A stretch of DNA of 53,850 nucleotides. Origin: Planctomyces sp. Its GTDB lineage: Bacteria; Planctomycetota; Planctomycetia; Planctomycetales; Planctomycetaceae. How positions within the stretch are numbered: the stretch's first letter is position 1; every line of letters starts with the position of its first letter. The notes beneath the pieces were generated by a model. That model saw nothing but the letters and a program-made list of their open reading frames with translations, was not told the origin of the DNA and made no database searches. Where the stretch lies: contig SYJG01000501.1 of the NCBI GenBank assembly GCA_005798445.1, positions 1 through 53,850 of the forward strand. Reading direction: 5' to 3'. Made by a program: the position numbers and the translations under genes. Below, one piece after another: positions 26,718-34,796 of this stretch.

Positions 26718-27778
26718 CCAAAACATTTCGCATCGCCGTCATCGCGGGTGACGGCATTGGCCCCGAAGTCATTCGCGAAGCGATTCGAGTCGCCGATGTG
26801 GCGGCTCCGAAGTCGGACGCTCGGTGCGAGTGGACTCACTTTCCGTGGGGGACCGACTACTACTTTCAGAACGGGCGGATGGCTCCGGCGGATTACCTCG
26901 ACACGTTGGCCGGGTTCGACGCGATCTTGCTGGGAGCGGTCGGGCATCCGAGCGTGCAGGATCACGTCACGCTCAACGGGTTGCTGTTACCGATTCGGCG
27001 GCGGTTCGATCAGTGCGTCTGCTTGCGGCCGGCGTACCTGTATCCCGGCGTCGATAGCCCGCTGCGGAACAAGCCGGGTGGCAGCATCGACATGCTCGTC
27101 TTCCGCGAGAACACCGAAGGGGAATATGCCAACATCGGCGGCTTCCTGTATCGCGGGATGCCCGAAGAGACGGCGATTCAGACGAGCGTGTTCACTCGCA
27201 AAGGCTGCGAACGGATCATCCGCGCGGCGTTCGAGAAAGCGGCGACTCGGCCGAAGCAGCGCGTCGCGTCGATCACCAAGAGCAACGCTCAAGGCTACGG
27301 CATGGTCCTGTGGGATGAATGCTTCGCTCGCATCGCCGCTGAGTTCCCTGCGATCGCCACCGAGTCCTTGCTGATCGACCGCGCCGTGATGGAATTCGTC
27401 CGCCGCCCCGAATCGTTCGACGTGGTCGTGGCCAGCAATTTGTTCGGCGACATCCTGACCGACCTCTCGGCGATCATCGTCGGCAGCATGGGCCTCGCCG
27501 CCAGCGGCAACATCGACCCGACGCGCCGCCACCCCAGCATGTTCGAGCCGGTCCACGGCTCGGCCCCCGACATCACGGGCAAAGGAATCGCGAATCCGCT
27601 CGCCGCGATCCTGTCGGTCGCGATGATGTTCGAGCACATCGGACTCGATGCCGCCGCCGCGAGCATTCACCGAGCGGTGAAAGATCTGTTGGCATCGAGT
27701 GAGCCAAGAACGCCAGATTTGGGAGGCCGTGGAACGACAGAGCAAGTCGGCGCTGCGGTGTCCTCGCGGCTGGGATGA
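26714..27778 (+). CDS. Tartrate / D-malate dehydrogenase family protein
   Basis: 354 residues of the isocitrate/isopropylmalate dehydrogenase superfamily, closest to tartrate dehydrogenase/decarboxylase (TtuC) and D-malate dehydrogenase (DmlA). IAVIAGDGIGPEV is the N-terminal signature. Substrate residues appear in LLPIRRRFDQCVCLRPAYLYPG, and the metal/NAD region in NLFGDILTDLSAIIVGSMGLAASGNI and MFEPVHGSAPDITGKGIANP. The reaction would be NAD-dependent oxidative decarboxylation of a 2-hydroxy diacid in the cytosol; the exact substrate cannot be decided from sequence. It starts within the stop of the nucleotidyltransferase gene, an odd pairing of toxin-like and metabolic genes. Confidence 0.88.
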   Translation: MTKTFRIAVIAGDGIGPEVIREAIRVADVAAPKSDARCEWTHFPWGTDYYFQNGRMAPADYLDTLAGFDAILLGAVGHPSVQDHVTLNGLLLPIRRRFDQCVCLRPAYLYPGVDSPLRNKPGGSIDMLVFRENTEGEYANIGGFLYRGMPEETAIQTSVFTRKGCERIIRAAFEKAATRPKQRVASITKSNAQGYGMVLWDECFARIAAEFPAIATESLLIDRAVMEFVRRPESFDVVVASNLFGDILTDLSAIIVGSMGLAASGNIDPTRRHPSMFEPVHGSAPDITGKGIANPLAAILSVAMMFEHIGLDAAAASIHRAVKDLLASSEPRTPDLGGRGTTEQVGAAVSSRLG

Positions 27779-27787
27779 TGCCCTGAC

Positions 27788-27835
27788 ATACCAGTGATGA
27801 CCTGCAACGCCCATGACATTGTGCAGGGCTGGTAT
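27788..27835 (+). terminator. Candidate hairpin after the dehydrogenase gene
   Basis: ATACCAG (27788-27794) pairs with CTGGTAT (27829-27835), and inside it CCTGCA (27801-27806) pairs with TGCAGG (27822-27827). It starts 9 nt after the dehydrogenase stop codon. No T-run follows. It is weaker than the other palindromes in this window. Confidence 0.4.
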
Positions 27836-27901
27836 CGCAGTCGGCCATGATTCCGTCTAACTTGTCGCCGAACATTGGGATCCGAACAGGAGATGTCGAT
27901 C

Positions 27902-28120
27902 ATGAGCGTGACGTTGGATTTGACTCAGGAAGAAATTGCCCAGATCAAAGACATCACGAAGCAAGCCGACGACGCGCAGGCCGTCAGCTTGGCGGCGCGA
28001 GAGTTCCTTCGCCGCACTCGGCTGCAAGAGTTGAAGCAGGCGTCGGGCAATGTGGACTATGTCAACAACTGGCGTTTGCTGGAGGCCGCCGAACTTGCCC
28101 AGCCGTTGCCGACAAACTGA
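27902..28120 (+). CDS. VapB-like antitoxin (module 1)
   Basis: 72 residues: MSVTLDLTQEEIAQIKDITKQADDA, then a helical AAREFLRRTRLQELKQASG and a C-terminal tail likely to wrap the toxin. The ATG at 27902 has AGGAG nine bases upstream; earlier in-frame ATGs at 27875 and 27893 lack usable spacing. It ends 12 nt before the PIN-domain gene and is its probable cognate antitoxin and autorepressor. Confidence 0.75.
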   Translation: MSVTLDLTQEEIAQIKDITKQADDAQAVSLAAREFLRRTRLQELKQASGNVDYVNNWRLLEAAELAQPLPTN

Positions 28121-28132
28121 GCGAGGTCGGCG

Positions 28133-28525
28133 ATGACGACTTGGGTGTTCGTCGATACTTGCATTTGGGAGGCGTTCTTTGAGAAACCGCACTCGGCTGA
28201 AAAACGCGCGGTTGACGACCTGCTCGATTCCGATCGCGTGCTGACGATGGGACCAGTCGTTGCCGAAGTTCTGCAAGGATTCCGACGCCGTGATCAAGCC
28301 AACTGGGTCGCCTCACGCTTGCGGCTGGCTCACTATTGGGAACCAGATTGGGACGACTGGGTCAATGCCGCGACGCTTGGCCGCAGTCTCGCTGCGAAGG
28401 GCCATGTTGTTCCCTTGACCGATTTGATCTTGGCCTCCGTTGCCATGCGCATTGATGCCAGCGTTTACACGATTGACCCGCACTTCGACTTAATTGACGG
28501 CTTGAAACGACATTCCCCAGATTGA
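28133..28525 (+). CDS. VapC-like PIN-domain toxin (module 1)
   Basis: 130 residues of the PIN ribonuclease family. Conserved acidic residues appear in VFVDTCIWEAFF (first aspartate), GPVVAEVLQGF (glutamate), PLTDLILASVAMR (second aspartate) and YTIDPHFDLI (third aspartate), giving the metal-binding quartet. The toxin would cleave RNA when its antitoxin is lost. It pairs with the preceding small gene. It stands between the dehydrogenase gene and the end of the converging molybdenum hydroxylase operon. Confidence 0.85.
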   Translation: MTTWVFVDTCIWEAFFEKPHSAEKRAVDDLLDSDRVLTMGPVVAEVLQGFRRRDQANWVASRLRLAHYWEPDWDDWVNAATLGRSLAAKGHVVPLTDLILASVAMRIDASVYTIDPHFDLIDGLKRHSPD

Positions 28526-28568
28526 TCGTCAGCATCCGAGTTGGGCGATAGTAGCCGTCGGCCGCGAC

Positions 28569-30845
28569 TCAATTCTTTGCCAAAATCTCTTTCAGCAAGT
28601 TCGGCGGTGACATCGGTAGTTTCTCCATGCGCACGCCGACGGCATTTGCAATCGCGTTGGCGACGGCGGCAGGTGGGGGGACAATGGGGACTTCGCCGAC
28701 GCCGCGGACTCCGAAGGGGTGTTCGGGGTCGGGGACTTCGACCAGGATCGTTTCGATCATCGGGACGTCGTAGATCGTGGGGATGCGGTAGTCGAGGAAG
28801 CTCGCGTTGCGCATCACGCCCTTGTCGTCGTAGAAGTATTCTTCGTTGAGCGCCCAGCCGATGCCTTGGACGACTCCCCCTTGCAACTGGCCTTCGACGT
28901 AGCTGGGGTGAATCGCGGTGCCGACGTCTTGGCTGATCGTGTAGCGCAGGATTTGAGTCTTGCCGGTGTCGGGATCGACTTCGACATCAACGCAGTGCGT
29001 TCCAAAGGCTCCCCCTTGATTGGCTTCGGAAGAGAAGCCGCGGCCGATGACGGGGCCGCCACAGTGATTGACCTGCTCGGCGAGCGCTTTGAACGTGATC
29101 GACTTCCTTTCGGGACCGATGAGCGAAGCAGTCGCGACGTCGTAGCGGACTTTGCTCGGATCGACGTCCCACAACACGGCCGCTCGTTGGACCATTTGGC
29201 GTTGGATGTCGAGTCCCGCTTCGTGGGCGGCGATGCCGGTGGCGAAGGTGACTCGGCTGCCGCCGGTGACGTCGTTGTAGCCGACGGCGTCGGTGTCCAC
29301 GACGTTCGGGTTGATGTCGGTCGCCGTCAGGCCGAGCGTTTCGGCAAGCTGCATGGCGATGCTGGCTCGCGAACCGCCGATGTCGGTCGTGCCGAGGGAT
29401 AGAGACACGCTGCCATCGGTGTTGACGGTCGCGAACGCGGCACTCTTCAAGCCGCAGTTGAACCAGAAGCCCGACGCGACGCCTCGGCCCACCTTGCCTC
29501 CGAATTTTGGCTTCGGCAGCGGCGTCGAGTAGTGCTCACTCTTCTTCAAGTAGTCCACCGTCTCCCACATGCCGATGCGCGGGAAGACCGGGCCATCGAC
29601 TCGGCGAGTCCCTTGCTTCGCGGCGTTCTTCGCGCGGAATTCGAGCGGGTCCATGCCGAGCTTCTCGCAGATTTCGTCGATGACGGTCTCGACGGCGAAT
29701 GCTCCGTTGGTCGCGCCAGGGGCTCGATAGGCGTTCGTGCGCGGCTTGTTGACGCAGACGTCGTAGCCATCGACGCTGCCATTCGGCACGTCGTAGCAGG
29801 CGAAGGCACACATCGCCGCCATGCCGATCGGCGAACCGGGGAACGCCCCGGCATCGAACGCCATGTAGGCGGTGCCGGCCGTGATCTTGCCTTCGCCATC
29901 GACTCCGATCTTGACCTTCATGTACGACGCGGGCGTCGGGCCGGTCGCTTCGAGCACGGCCGCTCGATCCATCACCAGCTTGACCGGCTTGCCGCTCTTC
30001 TTCGACAGAGCGCACGCGACCGGATCGAGGTACACGGAAATCTTCCCGCCGAAGCCGCCGCCGATTTCGGTCGGCACGACTTTGATATTCCCCAACGGAA
30101 CGCCGAGCAGTTCGGCGCACTGCTGCCGCACCGTGAACGTCCCCTGCGTGCAGCACCAAATCGTGATGCGGTTGTCCGGGTTCCAAACGGCGGTCGCGGC
30201 ATGCGGTTCGATGTAGCCTTGATGCACGGTGCCGGTTGTGAACTCTCGCTCGACGACGAACTTCGCCTTTGCGAATCCGTCGGCGACATTCCCCTTCTCG
30301 AAATGAAAATGCTTGGCGACGTTCGTTGGCTTGTCACTCGTCGTGCCCGCCCCGACTTCTTCGCAGCGGACGTCGTCGTTGAGCACAAACGCCGTCGGCT
30401 TCATCGCCTCGCGGACATCGAGCAACACCGGCAGCGGTTCGTATTCGACCTCGATCAACTTCACCGCTTCCTCGGCGATGTGGATGTTGTCCGCCGCGAC
30501 CGCCGCGATCGCGTGCCCCTTGTAGAGCACCTTCTCGCGAGCCAACACGTTCCGCGTGAGGTGCGCCATGCAGACCGCACCCTCACCAAGCTGAGCAATC
30601 CGATCCCCCGGATTCGGCAAGTCCGCCGCCGTCACGACTGCTCGAACGCCGGGCAGCTTCTCCGCCTTCGACGTGTCGATCCGCTTGATCTTCGCGTGAG
30701 CGTGCGGACTCCGCAGCATCGCCGCGTACAGCATCCCCTGAATCTTCGTGTCCGCTCCGTAGCGAGCACGCCCGGTGACCTTATCGACGCCATCGTGCCG
30801 AACGGGACGAGTGCCGATGACTTTGTATTTGCTGGCTGTAGCCAT
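28569..30845 (-). CDS. Molybdenum hydroxylase large subunit (xanthine dehydrogenase family)
   Basis: 758 residues, the molybdopterin-binding catalytic subunit. The first 110 residues form the a/b hammerhead domain (VIGTRPVRHDGVDKVTGRARYGAD). Cofactor and active-site motifs are GGGFGGK, AYRAPGATNGAFA, and the C-terminal GVRGVGE with the conserved catalytic glutamate. Together with the 2Fe-2S and FAD subunits upstream on the same strand it makes a three-subunit hydroxylase of the xanthine dehydrogenase / aldehyde oxidase / 4-hydroxybenzoyl-CoA reductase group. The active-site loops do not let me pick the substrate. Maturation proteins such as XdhC are not in the window. A hypothetical gene and a VapBC module separate it from the small subunit. 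Confidence 0.93.
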   Translation of the reverse strand: MATASKYKVIGTRPVRHDGVDKVTGRARYGADTKIQGMLYAAMLRSPHAHAKIKRIDTSKAEKLPGVRAVVTAADLPNPGDRIAQLGEGAVCMAHLTRNVLAREKVLYKGHAIAAVAADNIHIAEEAVKLIEVEYEPLPVLLDVREAMKPTAFVLNDDVRCEEVGAGTTSDKPTNVAKHFHFEKGNVADGFAKAKFVVEREFTTGTVHQGYIEPHAATAVWNPDNRITIWCCTQGTFTVRQQCAELLGVPLGNIKVVPTEIGGGFGGKISVYLDPVACALSKKSGKPVKLVMDRAAVLEATGPTPASYMKVKIGVDGEGKITAGTAYMAFDAGAFPGSPIGMAAMCAFACYDVPNGSVDGYDVCVNKPRTNAYRAPGATNGAFAVETVIDEICEKLGMDPLEFRAKNAAKQGTRRVDGPVFPRIGMWETVDYLKKSEHYSTPLPKPKFGGKVGRGVASGFWFNCGLKSAAFATVNTDGSVSLSLGTTDIGGSRASIAMQLAETLGLTATDINPNVVDTDAVGYNDVTGGSRVTFATGIAAHEAGLDIQRQMVQRAAVLWDVDPSKVRYDVATASLIGPERKSITFKALAEQVNHCGGPVIGRGFSSEANQGGAFGTHCVDVEVDPDTGKTQILRYTISQDVGTAIHPSYVEGQLQGGVVQGIGWALNEEYFYDDKGVMRNASFLDYRIPTIYDVPMIETILVEVPDPEHPFGVRGVGEVPIVPPPAAVANAIANAVGVRMEKLPMSPPNLLKEILAKN

Positions 30846-30874
30846 GTGAGTTTTCCTTTACTTGTGAAATCAAA

Positions 30875-31177
30875 TTACGGGATCAGACGAAATCGTCGTG
30901 GTCTAATCGGTTTCAGCGTAACGACCGGAGGTTTTCCCTTCGGCCATTCGAGTGATTTATGTCGTTCTAGCCAGTTGCGAATCAGGCCGCCGCGATCACG
31001 AAACTCCGGGCACTTGTTCCAGAAGCCGGCGGTGATTTTGAATTCATGAACCTGGCCATCCATCTCAACGTCGATGGTCGCCCAATTCTCCTGGAAGTAT
31101 TGATCTCGATTCTTGATGCCAACACGGATTCCGAAAGTTGGGTGCGGACCGCCGCTCGACCAAGCTGTTCCATCCAT
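30875..31177 (-). CDS. Hypothetical protein between VapC and the hydroxylase
   Basis: 100 residues from ATG 31177: MDGTAWSSGGPHPTFGIRVG, then NRDQYFQENWATIDVEMDG, an even basic/acidic mix and a proline/arginine-rich tail (KPIRPRRFRLIP). No membrane segment or signal. The start is chosen because the longer frame (to 31294) runs into the toxin gene in another frame. I do not recognise the family. It is oriented with the operon, 29 nt after vapC and 29 nt before the large-subunit gene, so it probably arrived with or accompanies the toxin-antitoxin pair. Confidence 0.6.
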   Translation of the reverse strand: MDGTAWSSGGPHPTFGIRVGIKNRDQYFQENWATIDVEMDGQVHEFKITAGFWNKCPEFRDRGGLIRNWLERHKSLEWPKGKPPVVTLKPIRPRRFRLIP

Positions 31178-31206
31178 CGTTTCACCGCCAGTGATAGAAG
31201 GGTCTC

Positions 31207-31617
31207 TCAGGTTGTTGCCCAATTCTCGACGCTCAATCCCGGCACTGCCGAGAAGTCGCTGTCCTTGGTGACGACCGTGCAACTGCCAAGGCACAATGCG
31301 ACAGCGGCAATTTGAATGTCGATTTGCTGCATTGGCCGTCCGGCTCGCCGTAAGACTGCGAAGATGCGTCCAAATTCTTCTGCTGCATCAAGGTCGAATG
31401 GCCAGATGGTGAGCGAATCCAGGTTGTGAATCAGCTTGGTCCGGTTTCGTTCGCGCGACGCGCTAAGTTCAACGCCGGAAAATAATTCACCGGCAATCGG
31501 GGGGCAGACACCGATCCGCGCACCAGCCTTGGCGAGACGGGACGCTCGTTCGTGAATCCCATGTCGCCGATTGATGTAATCGCTGGCAATGCCTGTATCG
31601 AGCATGTATCGGGTCAT
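31207..31617 (-). CDS. VapC-like PIN-domain toxin (module 2)
   Basis: 136 residues of the PIN family. The acidic quartet is visible: MLDTGIASDYI (first aspartate), PPIAGELFSGVE (glutamate), MQQIDIQIAAVAL (aspartate) and TVVTKDSDFSAVPGL (aspartate pair). The closing GLSVENW matches the usual FxxVPGLxxxxW ending of VapC proteins. It starts four bases inside the antitoxin gene (ATGA overlap), a standard coupled arrangement. It lies inside the molybdenum hydroxylase operon and in the same direction. Confidence 0.88.
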   Translation of the reverse strand: MTRYMLDTGIASDYINRRHGIHERASRLAKAGARIGVCPPIAGELFSGVELSASRERNRTKLIHNLDSLTIWPFDLDAAEEFGRIFAVLRRAGRPMQQIDIQIAAVALCLGSCTVVTKDSDFSAVPGLSVENWATT

Positions 31618-31901
31618 GGCTCCAGTCCCATTTGCTTGCGAACGGCAGCTAGCGTCACTTCTCGCATCGCTGCACGGGCGGCGGCGATCTCGGCTTCATC
31701 CTCGGCGGTCAATTCCAGCGGCTCGACAGCGTCCATCCGCCGGAGAATCTCTTCGCGATTCTCTGGCGTGTCTGGCCAGTCCTCCTCACGCATGCCGTAT
31801 TCCAGGGCCACGCGCACGCGGCAACCCTCTGGCCAATCGACTTGCTTGTCGAGATCGACTCGGCCGGCGTGATAGGTACCTTCAATGGTCGTTGTGGACA
31901 T
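31614..31901 (-). CDS. VapB-like antitoxin (module 2)
   Basis: 95 residues: a short beta strand region (TTTIEGTYHAGRVDLDKQVDWPEGCRVRV) as in planctomycete and cyanobacterial antitoxins of the DUF104/AbrB-like kind, followed by acidic helices (ELTAEDEAEIAAARAAMREV). AAAGGAGG eight bases upstream is one of the strongest ribosome sites in the window, consistent with antitoxin being made in excess. It begins 33 nt after the 2Fe-2S subunit stop, so the module sits between two subunits of one enzyme. Confidence 0.78.
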   Translation of the reverse strand: MSTTTIEGTYHAGRVDLDKQVDWPEGCRVRVALEYGMREEDWPDTPENREEILRRMDAVEPLELTAEDEAEIAAARAAMREVTLAAVRKQMGLEP

Positions 31902-31934
31902 GTTGTTGCCTCCTTTCGGTGAGGCGCTGCGGAA

Positions 31935-32447
31935 TCAATGACAACCCTTTTCGTGGCAGTTCTTCATGTAGTGGTCTTGCCATTGAGTGGCGGCGTCTTG
32001 GACGGCTCGGACGATTTTGTCGTAGCCGGTGCAGCGGCAGAGCTTGCCTGCCATGTTGAAGCGGATTTCGTCCTCGGTCGGCTTGGGGTTTTGGGACAGG
32101 AACCATTCGCTCTGCATGATGAAGCCGGGTGTGCAGATGCCGCACTGCAATGCGGCTCCTTCGAGGAATGCCTTTTGGATCGGGTCGAGTCCGGCTGCGG
32201 TGGCGACTCCTTCGATCGTGCGAACCGTGGCCCCTTCGGCTTCGACGGCCAGCACGAGGCAGCTATCGACCGGGCGGCCGTTGAGGATGACCGTGCAAGC
32301 TCCGCAGTTGCCGTTCGAGCAACCTTCCTTCGTGCCGGTCAGGTCCATGTTGTCCCGCAAGACTTCGAGCAGCGTCTGACGCGGCTCGCACAGGAATTCG
32401 GTTTGGTTGCCGTTGAGAGTTGTCGTGACGACTCGTTTTTTGGCCAT
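31935..32447 (-). CDS. Molybdenum hydroxylase 2Fe-2S subunit
   Basis: 170 residues with two [2Fe-2S] clusters. The N-terminal plant-type cluster is CSNGNCGACTVILNGRPVDSC; the C-terminal cluster is LQCGICTPGFIM plus KLCRCTGYDKIV. Both match the small subunit of xanthine dehydrogenase-type enzymes, which carries electrons from the molybdenum centre to the FAD. ATG 32447 begins directly before the conserved fold (MAKKRVVTTTLNG); the longer frame to 32525 overlaps a palindrome and is rejected. Expected partners are the FAD subunit upstream and the large subunit about 1.1 kb downstream. Confidence 0.93.
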   Translation of the reverse strand: MAKKRVVTTTLNGNQTEFLCEPRQTLLEVLRDNMDLTGTKEGCSNGNCGACTVILNGRPVDSCLVLAVEAEGATVRTIEGVATAAGLDPIQKAFLEGAALQCGICTPGFIMQSEWFLSQNPKPTEDEIRFNMAGKLCRCTGYDKIVRAVQDAATQWQDHYMKNCHEKGCH

Positions 32448-32489
32448 TGGAGGGATCCCCGTGAAGGAGGTTTGTGTTTGATTGGATTT

Positions 32490-32556
32490 CTCTGCGTAAT
32501 CCGCGCCTCTGCGTGAAAAATTCAAGGTCTCACGCAGAGACGCGGAGCACGCAGAG
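32490..32556. repeat. Inverted repeat, 27-nt arms (CTCTGCG type)
   Basis: Arms 32490-32516 and 32530-32556 match in 24 of 27 positions (CTCTGCG...CTCTGCGTGA). It lies 9 nt past the FAD subunit stop codon on the minus strand and before the 2Fe-2S start, inside the operon. It resembles the perfect hairpin at 14973-15039. Confidence 0.85.
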
Positions 32557-32565
32557 GATGAGAGG

Positions 32566-33462
32566 TTAATGTCCGATCCGACAATCGACGTGCTCGCCTT
32601 TTGCTCGTGCGACGGCGGCTTTCAGGACTCGCTCAACCAGGACGCCGGTGATGTGCGTGCGGAACTCGGCCGTGCCGCGCATGTCCGTGATCGGCTTTGC
32701 GATTGCTTTCGCAGCGGCGGCGGCTTTCGCGATCGAGTCGTCGCTGATCGGTTGGCCGGCGAGGGCATCACCTGCGGCTTTCGCGAAGAGTGGCGTTGCG
32801 GCAACCGCTCCGAGCGCGAGGCGGGCCGAGACGAATTTGTCCTTCGCATCGTTCAGGACAACCGAGGCTCCGACGCCGACGACGGCGATGTCCATTTCGT
32901 TGCGCGGGATGAAGCGGCGGTAGTGCGAGCCGCTGTTGGCCGCTCGCGCGGGGAATTTGAGTTCGACGAGCAACTCTCCCGGCTGCAAGACGTTCTTGCC
33001 GGGGCCAGTGCAGAAATCTTCGACAGCGACTTCGCGTCGGCCTTTCGGTCCCGCAATGACGGCGACGGCTCCAAGCACGATCAGCGAGGGCGTCGAATCG
33101 GCGGCTGGGCCGGAGTTGCACAGGTTTCCGCCGACACTCGCTCGGCTTTGAATCTGAACGCCGCCGATGATGCGGCAACTGTCGGCCAGAGCGGCGTAAT
33201 CCGAGACGATGCCGCAGTGACCGTAAACCTGATAGCACGGAACGGCCGCTCCGAGTCGCAGACCCGTCGCGCCGTGTTCCAGTACATTGAGTTCGGCGAT
33301 CTTCTTGACGTCGATCAGCACGTCGGGAGTCAGCCGGCCGACTCGGACTTGGTCGATCAAATCGGTTCCGCCGGCCAGCATGCGGGCCGAGCCGTTGTGT
33401 TTGTCCGCCAGCTCAATTGCGGCGGCGAGGGTCGTGGGGGCTTCGTACTCAAAGTCGCGCAT
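32566..33462 (-). CDS. Molybdenum hydroxylase FAD subunit
   Basis: 298 residues of the FAD-binding domain family in molybdopterin dehydrogenases (CoxM/XdhB type). The FAD pyrophosphate motif is ARMLAGGTDLIDQV, and the second signature is GGVQIQSRASVGGNLCNSGPAADSTPSL, which wraps the cofactor. The C-terminal CO-dehydrogenase-flavoprotein domain covers about residues 175-290. The protein passes electrons to NAD or another acceptor. ATG 33462 precedes the first conserved strand (MRDFEYEAP) with GGAAAGG upstream; the longer frame to 33666 is a read-through. It is the first gene of the operon and is divergent from the esterase gene. Confidence 0.93.
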   Translation of the reverse strand: MRDFEYEAPTTLAAAIELADKHNGSARMLAGGTDLIDQVRVGRLTPDVLIDVKKIAELNVLEHGATGLRLGAAVPCYQVYGHCGIVSDYAALADSCRIIGGVQIQSRASVGGNLCNSGPAADSTPSLIVLGAVAVIAGPKGRREVAVEDFCTGPGKNVLQPGELLVELKFPARAANSGSHYRRFIPRNEMDIAVVGVGASVVLNDAKDKFVSARLALGAVAATPLFAKAAGDALAGQPISDDSIAKAAAAAKAIAKPITDMRGTAEFRTHITGVLVERVLKAAVARAKGEHVDCRIGH

Positions 33463-33605
33463 CGAAGGTGCCTTTCCAAAATGACTGACAGCGAAGCGAA
33501 CGGGGCTTAGAGTATCGACCGACGCGCAGACGGCAAGGCAGTGAAAGTCGATCTGAGGATCGCCATAACACCGAGTCCCAAAACATGCTGAGGGGGAACA
33601 CTCCG

Positions 33606-34700
33606 ATGACAAGAACCTGGGTCGTAGTCGCCGCGATTTTCGGGAGTGTCTGGCTTGGCTCCGCACACGGAGCCGATGTTCCGTGGCTTGCAGAGGTCAC
33701 GAAGGCTCCGGCGAATCCGCCGCGCGACCGGCTCGGCAAACTGACCCCGTTGCTGGTCGATGACAGCGGGGAAACGATCACGACTCGCGAAGGTTGGGAT
33801 CGGCAACGAAAAAAAGTCCGCGACGAGTGGCGGAAGTTTCTCGGCCCGATGCCGGAGCCTCGGCCGGCGGTGAAGTTGGAGGTGCTCAAAACCGAGTCGG
33901 TGGAATCGGTGACTCGGCAGCTTGTGCGGTACGAAGGGGAGCCGGGACTGTTCGTGGAGGGCTACTTGTTGACGCCCGTCGCCAACAACGACGAGACGTT
34001 GCCGCGACCTGGCATCGTCGCGTTGCATCAGACGACGAACGCCAGCATCGACGAAGTGGCCGGCGTGAGTGGGCCGGACTCGATGCAGATTGGCTTGAAG
34101 TTGGCGAAGCGCGGGTTCGTCGTCTTCTGCCCGCGCTGTTTCTTGTGGCAGGACGCGAAGGACTTGAACGACGCGGTGGCCAAGCATCGGCAGCGACATC
34201 CGCAATCGCTGGGCATGGCGAAGATGTTGTACGACGCGATACGCGGCGTCGATGTCTTGGTCTCGCTGCCGGGGGTAGACACGAAACGGATCGGCGCTGT
34301 TGGGCATTCACTCGGTGCGAAGGAGGCGTTGTATCTCGCCGCCTTCGACGAGCGGATCAAAGCAGCAGTTGCCAGTGAAGGAGGAACCGCCTTTCGATCG
34401 ACGAACTGGGACGCCCCGTGGTATCTCGGCCCGGCGATCCGCGACGAGAACTTTTCGTTGAACCATCATCAGCTATTGGCACTGATCGCGCCGCGGTCGT
34501 TCTTGATTCTCGGCGGCGAGTCCGGTCCCGGCGCGGCGGATGGGGATCGCAGTTGGCCATTGCTTCAGGAAGCGTTGCCCGTCTGGCGGTTGTATGGCGA
34601 GCCGACTCGGCTGGGGTTGCTCAATCATCGGCAGGGGCATTCGGTGTCGCCGGAATCATTCGAGCGGATGGCGGAGTGGCTGGAGATGTATTTGAAGTGA
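33606..34700 (+). CDS. Secreted alpha/beta hydrolase (esterase-like)
   Basis: 364 residues with a signal peptide (MTRTWVVVAAIFGSVWLGSAHG). The alpha/beta-hydrolase fold shows the nucleophile elbow GHSLGAKEALY (serine), a candidate acid in GGESGPGAADGD, and a catalytic histidine near NHRQGHSVSPESFERM. HQTTNASIDEVAG and FCPRCFLWQD resemble planctomycete dienelactone-hydrolase or acetyl-xylan-esterase-like proteins. The protein probably hydrolyses an ester of a plant or algal polysaccharide outside the cytoplasm; the substrate is not known. AGGGGG nine bases before ATG 33606 decides the start over 33585. It converges on the PPC gene, with a hairpin between them. Confidence 0.85.
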   Translation: MTRTWVVVAAIFGSVWLGSAHGADVPWLAEVTKAPANPPRDRLGKLTPLLVDDSGETITTREGWDRQRKKVRDEWRKFLGPMPEPRPAVKLEVLKTESVESVTRQLVRYEGEPGLFVEGYLLTPVANNDETLPRPGIVALHQTTNASIDEVAGVSGPDSMQIGLKLAKRGFVVFCPRCFLWQDAKDLNDAVAKHRQRHPQSLGMAKMLYDAIRGVDVLVSLPGVDTKRIGAVGHSLGAKEALYLAAFDERIKAAVASEGGTAFRSTNWDAPWYLGPAIRDENFSLNHHQLLALIAPRSFLILGGESGPGAADGDRSWPLLQEALPVWRLYGEPTRLGLLNHRQGHSVSPESFERMAEWLEMYLK

Positions 34701-34760
34701 TGCGAGTTTCCGGTGATGTGGGTCTGTCGTTTCGCGCGTCCCTCATCCGGCCTTAGGCCA

Positions 34761-34781
34761 CCTTCTCCCGAGGGGAGAAGG
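34761..34781. terminator. Bidirectional hairpin between converging genes
   Basis: CCTTCTCCC and GGGAGAAGG form a perfect 9-bp stem with a 3-nt loop. It is preceded by CCGGCCTTAGGCC, a second small dyad. It sits between the converging esterase and PPC genes and could end both transcripts. The sequence resembles a REP-type element I know from other bacterial genomes. Confidence 0.7.
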
Positions 34782-34796
34782 GCACGTTCGTGGCCG

